Source: Desulfobulbus rhabdoformis (lineage in GTDB: Bacteria > Desulfobacterota > Desulfobulbia > Desulfobulbales > Desulfobulbaceae). From it: a stretch of DNA of 64,000 nucleotides. Location: NCBI RefSeq assembly GCF_016919065.1, contig NZ_JAFFQA010000029.1, forward strand, positions 1 through 64,000. The letters are read 5' to 3'. This document shows, one piece after another, positions 34,758-42,643 of this stretch. Within the stretch, counting starts at the first letter, position 1, and the number at the start of each line of letters is the position of its first letter. Made by a program: the position numbers and the translations under genes. The notes below the pieces were generated by a model. The model worked only from the letters and a program-made list of their open reading frames with translations. It did no database searches and was not told the origin of the DNA.

Positions 34758-34914
34758 GGCATCTCGAATAATTGCTTTTTCTGCCAATCCCTGCGTCAGG
34801 CTTAAAATTTTATCCTCGGAATATCACATATATGCCTGCGGTAAAATTTTGCGCAATCCTCGAAGTCTGCGCTTATCTGGCCTTGATTGAAAAATCTAAT
34901 TATTCAAGACACCC
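34757..34914. repeat. Long imperfect palindrome (MITE-like) between ligase and SulP genes
   Basis: Outer arms GGGCATCTCGAATAATT (34757-34773) and AATTATTCAAGACACCC (34898-34914) are nearly complementary, and inner arms AAAATTTTA (34804-34812) and TAAAATTTT (34842-34850) are perfectly so. The element is about 158 bp, starts on the ligase stop codon and resembles a miniature inverted-repeat element or a large RNA hairpin. No second copy is in the window. Confidence 0.65.
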
Positions 34915-35018
34915 TCTAAGTTGACTCTTTGGCTGCTTGGTCAAAATGTGCTACACCTCAAAGGAGAGGAAACCTTTTTTGAGGTGTAGACACGGCCATT
35001 CTGGCAGAGGAGACGCTT

Positions 35019-36833
35019 ATGCAAGACGGGTTGGCGGGATGTGGAATCACTCCCAAAAAAAATTGGAAGGACACGCTCTTTCCCTTCCTCAAATGGAAAG
35101 GCCAGGTAACGCGAACCACCATGCGTGCCGACCTGCTGGCTGGCTTGACCGGGGCTATCGTCGCCTTGCCCCAGGGGGTCGCCTTTGCCACCATCGCTGG
35201 CATGCCGCCCGAATACGGACTTTACACCGGCATGATCCCGGCGATCATCGCCGCACTGTACGGCTCCTCCTGGCTCCTGGTTTCCGGCCCAACTACTGCG
35301 GCATCAGTTGTTCTTTATTCTGCGCTTTCCGTACACGCACCTCCCGGCACCCCCGAATACGTGCAGCTGGCGCTGACACTGACCATGATGGTGGGCTTGG
35401 TGCAGTTCGTTATGGGACTGGCCCGGTTCGGCGCACTGGTCAACTTCATCTCCCACAGCGTGGTTGTCGGGTTCACTGCCGGAGCAGCCCTGCTGATTGC
35501 AACCAGCCAACTCAAACATTTGCTTGGGTTGATCATTCCACGCACTCACCACTTTCATGAAACGATCCACGCCCTTCTCCTCAACATAGAGGGCCTTAAT
35601 CCTTACACCTTTGCAGTGGGCTGTGTCACCATCATTGCTGGTATCACCTGCACCCGTCTCTGCCCAAAATTCCCATCCATGATCGCCTCCATGCTCTTTG
35701 GCAGTTTTTTTGCGCTGCTGCTACAATGGCTTCTGGGAGCCGAGACGGTGCAGATAGCCACGGTTGGAGCCCTGCCGGCAACGCTCCCTCCCCTGTCCGC
35801 CCCCCATTTCACCCTGGATATTTTCCGCAAGCTGGCTCCGGTGGCCCTGGCAACCACCCTCTTTGCCCTCACCGAGGCGGTCTCCATTGCCCGCTCACTG
35901 GCCGATCGTACCGGCCAGAACCTGGACGGCAACCAGGAATTCATTGGCCAAGGACTTTCCAATATTGTCGGTAGTTTTTTCTCCGGGTATGTGGCCACTG
36001 GCTCATTTAATCGGAGTGGACTCAACTATCAGGCTGGGGCAAAAACCCCCATGGCAGCCATATTCGGTGGAAGCATCCTCATCCTTCTGGGCCTCCTGGT
36101 TGCCCCTCTCACGGCATACCTGCCCAACGCCGTTATGTCGGGCATTCTCCTGGTCGTAGCCTGGAGCCTCTTTGATCTGCCCCATATTCTTAAAATCTAT
36201 CGAACAAGTTTTTCCGAGGCAGTCATTCTGACCGTGACCTTTGTTGGTACCCTGGTCTTAGCGCTTGAGTTTGCCATTTTACTGGGCATCATGCTCTCGC
36301 TGCTCATCTACCTCAATCGGACCTCACATCCCCATGTCCTGGTACGGGTGCCGGATAAGAGCTATCCCTACCGCCCCTTCACCACCGATCCCAAGTTGCC
36401 GGAATGCCCACAGCTCAAAATCGTGCGTATCGACGGTTCACTCTACTTTGGTGCGGTCAACCATGTTCGTGAAGCGATACAACGACTTCGCGAGCAGTCC
36501 CCGGACCAGAAAAATCTGCTCATTGTGGCAGAGGGAATGAACTTCATTGATATGGCGGGAGCTGAATACCTGTTGCATCTCACCGAGGAGATACGCAAAA
36601 ACGGCGGCACCCTCTATATGCTGGGAGTCAAGGAAGGAATCTGTAGCCATTTTCGCCTGGCACAGTATTTCCTGGAAATCGGTGCGGAAAATATCTTTGA
36701 GACAAAACCGGAAGCCATTGCCGAAATTTACCCCAGGCTCGATAAGACTTACTGCAAAAATTGCAAAGCACGCATCTTTCTTGAATGTGAAAATGAGCTC
36801 AGCACTGAAAAAATTGCCAAAGCGCTCTCGTGA
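35019..36833 (+). CDS. SulP family anion permease with STAS domain
   Basis: 604 aa; GAGGAG precedes the ATG. The membrane part (about 35-430) opens with the SulP signature DLLAGLTGAIVALPQGVAFA and IPAIIAALYGSSWLLVSGPT. The NQEFIGQGLSNIVGSFFSGY box (about 306-325) is followed by the conserved TGSFNRSGLNYQAGAKTP. A cytoplasmic STAS domain follows (about 465-580; VRIDGSLYFGAVNHV and NFIDMAGAEYLL). The tail has a CKNCKARIFLEC cysteine pair. SulP proteins carry sulfate, bicarbonate or other anions; sulfate would suit a sulfate reducer but is not shown by the sequence. Confidence 0.93.
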   Translation: MQDGLAGCGITPKKNWKDTLFPFLKWKGQVTRTTMRADLLAGLTGAIVALPQGVAFATIAGMPPEYGLYTGMIPAIIAALYGSSWLLVSGPTTAASVVLYSALSVHAPPGTPEYVQLALTLTMMVGLVQFVMGLARFGALVNFISHSVVVGFTAGAALLIATSQLKHLLGLIIPRTHHFHETIHALLLNIEGLNPYTFAVGCVTIIAGITCTRLCPKFPSMIASMLFGSFFALLLQWLLGAETVQIATVGALPATLPPLSAPHFTLDIFRKLAPVALATTLFALTEAVSIARSLADRTGQNLDGNQEFIGQGLSNIVGSFFSGYVATGSFNRSGLNYQAGAKTPMAAIFGGSILILLGLLVAPLTAYLPNAVMSGILLVVAWSLFDLPHILKIYRTSFSEAVILTVTFVGTLVLALEFAILLGIMLSLLIYLNRTSHPHVLVRVPDKSYPYRPFTTDPKLPECPQLKIVRIDGSLYFGAVNHVREAIQRLREQSPDQKNLLIVAEGMNFIDMAGAEYLLHLTEEIRKNGGTLYMLGVKEGICSHFRLAQYFLEIGAENIFETKPEAIAEIYPRLDKTYCKNCKARIFLECENELSTEKIAKALS

Positions 36834-36888
36834 AGCGCCTTGGATTATTGGATAGCTAAAAAAGGTAACGCAGGTATACACAGAATAT

Positions 36889-36940
36889 CGGAGTCCACGC
36901 ATACCCCTTTGAGCATAACGAAGTTAGTGCGTAGACTCCG
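36889..36940. repeat. Inverted repeat between convergent sulP and chemoreceptor genes
   Basis: CGGAGTCCACGCA (36889-36901) and TGCGTAGACTCCG (36928-36940) are complementary at 12 of 13 positions around a 26-nt loop. It lies between two convergent stops and could be a bidirectional transcript end, but lacks T-runs on both sides. Confidence 0.6.
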
Positions 36941-37004
36941 AAAGCTTGGAAGAGCAAGAGTATTCAAAATTCTCTCATGCGATTTGCTCTGCCGCTACTG
37001 AACT

Positions 37005-39161
37005 TCAGCATGTCTTGAAACGTCCCACCATATTGTTGAGTTGTTGGCCTAGTTCACTCAGAGACCGGGCACTCAGATTGATATGTTCACTGCCTGTGGA
37101 AATTTCCTTGGCCGCATACGTTACTTCAGTGATATCACGAGAAATATCGGTGGACATATTCGAGCTCTGAGCGACATTTTTATTCACCTCCTCAATCCCC
37201 TGCGCAGCCTGAAAGACATTACTGGCAATCTCGTTGGTGGTAACGCTTTGCTCCTCAAGGGCTTCGGCGATGGTCGACACGATTTCGTTGACCTCGTTGA
37301 CGACCTGGGTGATGTTATTAATTTCGGCAACCGTACCGTTTGTTGAGTTGCGGATGCTCTGCACCTGGACCTTAATTTCACCGGTTGCTTCGGCTGTCTG
37401 CCTGGCCAATTCCTTAATCTCGTTCGCCACAACCGCAAACCCCTTGCCCGCTTCACCTGCTCGAGCCGCCTCAATGGTTGCATTGAGCGCCAGCAGGTTG
37501 ACCTGCTCAGAAATCTCAGTGATGGTTTCGATGACCTTACCGATCTCCTGGGCCGCAGTTCCCAACTCATGCACCTGAGTAGAGGCGTTGTCTGCCTGGG
37601 TGACCGCTGAACCTGTGATACTATTTGCCTTTTCGGTGTTCTTGGCAATCTCTCCGATCGTTGCGGTCATTTGCTCGGCCGCTGAAGCCACCATCCCAAC
37701 GTTGGTGGCAGCCTGTTCCATGGCGGCGGCCACGCTGTTCATGTTCGCACTCATCTGCTCCGAGGCGCTCGCCACAGTATTTGCTTTTTCCGATGTTTGG
37801 TTCGCACCTGCCGAGGTTTGCTGCGAAATGGTGCTCAATTCATTGGAAGAGTCGTTCAGTTGACTCACGTTATTCTGGACCGCTGCTATGATCGTCTGGA
37901 TGTTTTCGATGAACACATTAAACCAGCCTGCCATCTCCCCGACCTCATCACGGCTATCAGCAACCATCCTGGCGGTCAGGTCACCTTCCCCTTGCGCGAT
38001 ATCCTTGAGCATTGTGCTGGCATCGGTAATGGGCCGGGTAATCCGTTTACTGACAAACGCAGTTCCGGCGGCAGTAGCGACCAATACAAGAGCGAGGAGG
38101 AGGAATAATTCATTGCGCTGCACAGCAATGGCCTTTGCAATCTCCTCTTTTTTGGCGGTGACAGCAGCCTCCACATCGTCCAGATAAATTCCAGTACCTA
38201 CAATCCAGCCCCAGGGTTTGAAAAGTTTGACATACGAAAGCTTCGGCACCGGTTTTTCACGGCCGGGCATGGGCCAGAGATAATCGACAAAACCCTCGCC
38301 TTTATCACGACAAATATTGATCATCTCAATAAACAATTTTTTACCATTGGGATCTTGACTAGCCGAGAGATCTTTGCCGTCAAGCTCAGGCTTGACAGGA
38401 TGCATGATCATCTTGGGGGACATATCGTTGATCCAAAAATAATCACTGTTTTTGCGTCCATAACGTAATTGGGCAATCGCCTTTTTGGCATCTGCCATAA
38501 ACCGTTGTTCGGCTGCCTCGAGGTAAACGCCGGTACCGATAACCCAATTCCAGGGTTTGAAAAGCTTAACATAGGAAAGTTTGGCAACAGGTTGATCGTG
38601 GCCCGGTTTGGGCCAGAAATAATCAACCGTCCCCTCTCCTTTTTGACGGCAGACATTCACGAATTCGACAAACAACCTTTTTCCTTTCGGATCTTTAAAA
38701 CTGGCCAGGTTTTTACCATTCAACGCTGGCTTGAAGGGGTGCATGACCATTTTGGGTGTCATGTCGTTAATCCAGAGATAGTCGTTCTCATTGTAGCGCA
38801 TAGCTGCCACAGCCTGGGCCGCCAGGCGCTGCTTTTCCGCTTCACCGATGTCACTCCGATCATAAATCTGCTCGACGGTTGCATAGGCAACATCAACAAT
38901 ACTCTGGAGTTGCTGCTGATATGCGGCTGCGACCTTTTCAGGATCGTGAGCGTAATCATAATGTGCCTGAATGATAGCGTAGGTGTTTTGAACGAGGTCC
39001 TGCAGCTTAGTCTTTTTCTCGTCCATCATCATTGAACGGACGAAAGCTATTTCCTCGTGCCCCCTTTCATGCAAAGACCGCAAAGAGAGCATCATGGCGA
39101 CGACGCCCAGAAGGATAAGTCCGGCGAGGGATACGAAGATAATTTTCTTATAAACACTCAT
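37005..39161 (-). CDS. Methyl-accepting chemotaxis protein with tandem Cache sensor
   Basis: 718 aa. One membrane segment at about 7-27 and a second at about 347-368 enclose a periplasmic sensor made of two near-identical Cache-type modules. Each has a DYxWINDMxPKMxMHPxKPxLxGK core, a CRxKGEGxVDYxWPxPG segment and KLSYVKLFKPWxWxxGTGxYL; their positions are about 115-215 and 235-335. A HAMP domain follows (about 370-420), then the signalling domain with hairpin tip EISEQVNLLALNATIEAARA. There is no C-terminal CheR-binding pentapeptide. Such Cache receptors sense small organic acids or amino acids. A sigma-28-type promoter lies 85-110 bp upstream. Confidence 0.94.
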   Translation of the reverse strand: MSVYKKIIFVSLAGLILLGVVAMMLSLRSLHERGHEEIAFVRSMMMDEKKTKLQDLVQNTYAIIQAHYDYAHDPEKVAAAYQQQLQSIVDVAYATVEQIYDRSDIGEAEKQRLAAQAVAAMRYNENDYLWINDMTPKMVMHPFKPALNGKNLASFKDPKGKRLFVEFVNVCRQKGEGTVDYFWPKPGHDQPVAKLSYVKLFKPWNWVIGTGVYLEAAEQRFMADAKKAIAQLRYGRKNSDYFWINDMSPKMIMHPVKPELDGKDLSASQDPNGKKLFIEMINICRDKGEGFVDYLWPMPGREKPVPKLSYVKLFKPWGWIVGTGIYLDDVEAAVTAKKEEIAKAIAVQRNELFLLLALVLVATAAGTAFVSKRITRPITDASTMLKDIAQGEGDLTARMVADSRDEVGEMAGWFNVFIENIQTIIAAVQNNVSQLNDSSNELSTISQQTSAGANQTSEKANTVASASEQMSANMNSVAAAMEQAATNVGMVASAAEQMTATIGEIAKNTEKANSITGSAVTQADNASTQVHELGTAAQEIGKVIETITEISEQVNLLALNATIEAARAGEAGKGFAVVANEIKELARQTAEATGEIKVQVQSIRNSTNGTVAEINNITQVVNEVNEIVSTIAEALEEQSVTTNEIASNVFQAAQGIEEVNKNVAQSSNMSTDISRDITEVTYAAKEISTGSEHINLSARSLSELGQQLNNMVGRFKTC

Positions 39162-39244
39162 GATCTATTCCTTTGCACAATAGGTTAAAGGGGAAACTGC
39201 TGGAAAGCCAGAGAGAGCGATCACGGGGCACCGAACCTGCGGTG

Positions 39245-39271
39245 TTATCGGCCTGTTTACGTACAGGTGTA
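39245..39271 (-). promoter_or_regulatory. Sigma-28 (FliA) promoter of the tandem-Cache chemoreceptor
   Basis: Minus strand: TACA (39271-39268), 15-nt spacer, then a perfect GCCGATAA -10 box (39252-39245), against the consensus TAAA-N15-GCCGATAA. It gives a leader of about 75 nt before the ATG. The box lies within a 10-bp inverted repeat ATCGGCCTGT ... ACAGGCCGAT (39247-39256 and 39278-39287). Confidence 0.72.
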
Positions 39272-39287
39272 CGCTGCACAGGCCGAT

Positions 39288-39870
39288 GCCCAGCATCTCC
39301 GGCACCCCGCAATCACTTTCAAATCCGAGAATGCCGGTCTTTTTTTGGTGCTCCCCCCTGACCGCTTACAAGCCAGAGGCTTTCCGCTCTTAGCCCTCAT
39401 TGATCAGGGCCCGCTTGCTCAACCTGCTTACAAAGCAGCAAAATCCACACCAGAAAATTCACACAGGACAACACCTTGAAACTACAAAAAATATTTCCAA
39501 TCTCATGAAAAAGAAAAAGAAAGCCTTGTCAGAATGATACGATAAAACGCCCTGCTCTATCAATATGATAGACCACTTTCAGTTGGACGTACGAGTGAAC
39601 CAATATCTCCACTCACGGGCACAAGGACAACTTGTATTGATGAAAAATACGGGATTTCCCTTATGGACAGACGCTCCTGTTTTTACATACAACGTACCAA
39701 TAGGTCGTAACACACAGATCCTATGCGGAAACGTCCTGTACCTCAAAAAACTAGAGAGTGTCCGGTTAGAAGTGAGGATTTTTTTCAAGGTCAGGTAAGC
39801 GTATACTCCGCGAGATAGGACATCAAAGCAAGTATTCAAGATTCCCCAAAGTAAAAAAGTCTGAAACAGA
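39288..39870. other. Gene-free stretch between the two chemoreceptor genes
   Basis: No gene is supported. The proximal part (39300-39440) is rich in short hairpins such as GCCCT-N8-AGGGC (about 39393-39411) and CTGCTTACAAAGCAG (about 39425-39439). The distal part is AT-rich and must hold the promoter of the second chemoreceptor. I could not assign any known riboswitch family; a c-di-GMP-I core was looked for and not found. Confidence 0.4.
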
Positions 39871-39902
39871 ACCATGGGCCTTCTTGGCCCATGGTTTTTT
39901 TT
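39871..39902 (+). terminator. Perfect intrinsic terminator in the leader of the second chemoreceptor
   Basis: An 11-bp perfect stem AACCATGGGCC / GGCCCATGGTT with loop TTCTT, followed by a run of seven T. It ends 20 bp before the start codon and only a few bases before the ribosome-binding site (GAGGAG), so it must either block readthrough or act as an attenuator in the leader. Its own promoter cannot lie downstream of it. Confidence 0.85.
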
Positions 39903-39922
39903 CGAAGAGGAGTAAACTCAAG

Positions 39923-41975
39923 ATGTTGAAGAATGCAAAATTAGCAACCAAGATGTTTTTATCATTTGGAATACTCGCAGTTATCGCCCTGTCTTTAGGG
40001 CTGACTGGATTTTTCGGATTGACTCAAAATGATAAATCCATAACAGAAATAGGAAGTACGCGTCTCCCTGCCCTTAAGCATTTATTGGGCATTAAGTTAC
40101 ATAGTAATGAAGTAAGGACTTCTTTAGGCATCCTGCTAGATTTGGAATTAGACAAAGCTCAACGAAAAGAACAGTATGACCACATCCTCATAGCTCGCGA
40201 AAAATATTTGGCGGCCTGGAAAGAGTACAGTGAACTTCCACAGGGCAAAGAAGAAACCGAGGCCTGGCAACAATTTATTCTTTCCTTGGAAGATGCGAAA
40301 AAAGACAATAACGCCTATCTGAAGATTATTAAAAAAATAGATGCGCTCGACATAGGCAACCCCATGGATCTCTATAAGGATCTGGAGCGTTTTCGTGGAG
40401 ATCATTACAAACTGGCAACATCTCTTTTAAACATGCTGATAAGCGGCAAGGTCTTCGAAGGTGGTGAGGACCATACAATGTGTAATATGGGAAAATGGAT
40501 GGCAACGTTAGAGACATCTAACCCTGCTCTGCAACAACGCTTACAGGACATCTATAGTGTTCATCAGGAATTCCATGAGAGCGTGAAGCATCTCAAAAAA
40601 AATCGTTGCCAATGGCAATTTGGAGGAGGCTCGGTCCGTCTACACCACTCTGGTCTACACCAATATGGAAAAGACGTTACAAAAGATCGATGGGTTGATT
40701 GAGCTGGCTGAGAATGCCCACGAAATGGCTCATGAAGCCGAGCATCAATTTGTTGTTGTGGCCAAATCTTCCCAGGACAAAGCCTCTGCCATGCTTGACA
40801 AGGTCATTGAGATTAACTCTCAAACCGCGGAGCGCGAGGTGATCAAAGCCATGAACTCTGCCGATACCCTGAAAAAGACCATGCTGACGGCTTCATTCGG
40901 CGGTTTGATCTTGGCCTTGGGCATCGCTTTTCTGGTTACCCGTGCAATTACCACCCCCCTGCGACAAGCTGTTGGGGTTGCCGGTGAACTGAGCAAGGGC
41001 AACTTAAACGTCAGCATGCAGGTAAACAGCAAGGATGAAACCGGGCAACTGCTTGATGCCATGAATAGTATGGCCACTAACTTGCGTTCCATGTTCACCG
41101 ATATTTCCAATGGAGTTACGACATTATCCTCTTCCTCACACGACCTGGCCTCTATCTCCAAACAACTGTCGTCATCGGCAAAAAACAGTGCGAAAAAATC
41201 CACCGAGGTGGCTCAAGCCAGTGAAGAGACGAATAACAATATTCAATCTGTTTCTGCAGCCATGGAGCAGTCCACCTCCAACGTTAATATGATCGCCTCG
41301 TCTACCGAGGAAATGACCGCTACGGTCAATGAGATTGCTCATAATGCCGAAAAGGCACGAGTGATTACAGAAGAGGCAGTACAGCAATCACAGACGACCA
41401 CCGCCAAGATGGCACAATTAGGCGATTCCGCTAAAAAAATTGGCCAGGTCACGGAAACCATTACAGAGATTTCAGAACAAACCAATCTACTGGCTTTGAA
41501 TGCTACCATTGAAGCGGCACGAGCTGGCGAGGCCGGAAAAGGATTTGCCGTAGTTGCCAACGAGATTAAGGAGTTGGCTCGGCAGACAGCGGCAGCCACG
41601 GTCAACATCAAAGATCAGATAGGTGAGATGCAGGTTACAACCAATGGTACTGTTGACGATATCAATCAAATTTCTAGTGTTATCACGGAAATAAATTCAG
41701 TTATCAATGCCATTGCCACGGCGGTTGAAGAACAATCCGCTGCAACCGCCGAAATAGCAGATAATATTGCCCAAGCCTCCCTGGGCATTTCTGAAGTAAA
41801 TCAAAACGTTGCTCACAGTTCTGTAAAGGTTGGCAATATAACCTCGGATGTCAACGACATAAGCAGTCAGTCCAATCAGGTCGGTGAAGGGGCTCTCCAA
41901 GTGGAGTCCAGCGCAGAGACGCTCTCTGAACTTGCAGCGCAACTGCAACTCCTGATTTCTAAATTTAATGTATAG
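39923..41975 (+). pseudogene. Chemoreceptor with CZB-like sensor, frameshifted in an A8 run
   Basis: Start ATG 39923 with GAGGAG. The first frame ends at 40702; the rest continues in another frame to 41975. An A8 run at 40595-40602 is the site: with seven As the gene reads HLKKIVANGNLEEARSVYTT and gives one 683-aa receptor. A membrane segment (about 12-32) and a second (about 313-333) enclose a helical sensor. This holds a CZB-like pattern: His in FRGDHYKLA, DHTMCNMGKW, and VHQEFHESV. HAMP and the signalling domain follow, with tip EISEQTNLLALNATIEAARA. The pattern suggests zinc binding, unusually on the periplasmic side. It may be an assembly error, slippage or true inactivation. Confidence 0.85.
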
Positions 41976-41992
41976 GAATCCTACAACGCACA

Positions 41993-42008
41993 ACCTGAAT
42001 CCGTAGCG
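41993..42008 (+). repeat. Repeat family B fragment
   Basis: CCTGAATCCGTAGCG, the first dozen bases of repeat B, adjoining the large palindrome at 42018-42075; its GTAGCG is mirrored by CGCTAC at 42081-42086, forming an outer layer of the palindrome. Confidence 0.6.
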
Positions 42009-42017
42009 AAGGGAAAA

Positions 42018-42075
42018 AAATAGGGGGCAGCCCAGGGTTTAGTTTCGAAACTAACCCCTGGGCTGCCCCCTATTT
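42018..42075. repeat. 58-bp near-perfect palindrome between convergent genes
   Basis: Two 29-bp arms with no loop, complementary at all but one (G-T) position, reading AAATAGGGGGCAGCCC... inward to TTTCGAAA at the centre. On the minus strand the exit side is TATTTTTTT, so it can serve as an intrinsic terminator for leuA-creA. Outer GTAGCG/CGCTAC flanks extend the symmetry. It is much longer than terminators normally need, so a mobile or structural origin is possible. Confidence 0.85.
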
Positions 42076-42099
42076 CTCTGCGCTACGTCTTTCTGGAAA

Positions 42100-42121
42100 C
42101 CTGCCTGCACAAGCAGGCAGG
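42100..42121. terminator. Compact hairpin after creA
   Basis: Perfect 9-bp stem CCTGCCTGC / GCAGGCAGG with ACAA loop, 10 bp after the creA stop (42131). No T-run follows, so on its own it is a weak terminator; it may protect the 3' end ahead of the large palindrome. Confidence 0.5.
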
Positions 42122-42130
42122 AACACAGCT

Positions 42131-42637
42131 TTAATTTCCCTGAATCATTCCCCGCTGCCCGGCAAAGGCCTGGGGCAGGACAATGGTGGAGATAGAATTT
42201 TTAGGTGATCCATCAATGATGCGATCACTATAGGAGAGATAGACCAAGGTGTGACGCTTCTTATCGTAGAAGCGAACTACCTGCAGTTTTTTAAAGAGCA
42301 GGGAGGTGGATTTACGAAAAACCCGTTTCCCATCCTCCTTGCCTGCTCTCACATCAGCGGGCAAAACAATCGGCCCGGTTTGCCGGCAAGAAATTGAGGC
42401 ATTGGACCTATCCTCGGCCACGCCAAGACTGCCTTTAATACCACCGGTCTTGGCCCGCGAGACATAACAGGTAGCTCCGCTGATGTCCGGATCATCAAAG
42501 GCCTCGATCACGATCTTATTATTGGCACCGATCAGCTTAAAGGTGGTGCTCACCTCTCCGATCTCATCGGCTACACTCTGCTGCACAGCAACCAGCACCA
42601 TGAGAACACCGGCAATCAGACTCCAACATCGCTTCAT
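42131..42637 (-). CDS. creA: CreA family periplasmic protein
   Basis: 168 aa; AAGGAG precedes the ATG. A signal peptide is clear (CWSLIAGVLMVLVAVQQSVA, cleavage near residue 23). The mature domain shows CreA hallmarks: DPDISGATCYVSRAKTGGIKG (about 49-69), two cysteines (in ATCYV and SISCRQTG) that may form a disulfide, and LVYLSYSDRIIDGSPKNSIS near the end. Its function is unknown even in E. coli. It starts 6 bp after the leuA stop, so it should be cotranscribed with leuA and share its attenuation. Confidence 0.9.
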   Translation of the reverse strand: MKRCWSLIAGVLMVLVAVQQSVADEIGEVSTTFKLIGANNKIVIEAFDDPDISGATCYVSRAKTGGIKGSLGVAEDRSNASISCRQTGPIVLPADVRAGKEDGKRVFRKSTSLLFKKLQVVRFYDKKRHTLVYLSYSDRIIDGSPKNSISTIVLPQAFAGQRGMIQGN

Positions 42638-42643
42638 ATCGAT

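Noticed and set aside
39288..39480. c-di-GMP-I riboswitch before the chemoreceptors
   Set aside because: A stretch AGCGGAAAGCCTCTGG vaguely resembles the GEMM core, but the GCAAACC and ACGCAAAGC elements and the GNRA hairpin are absent.
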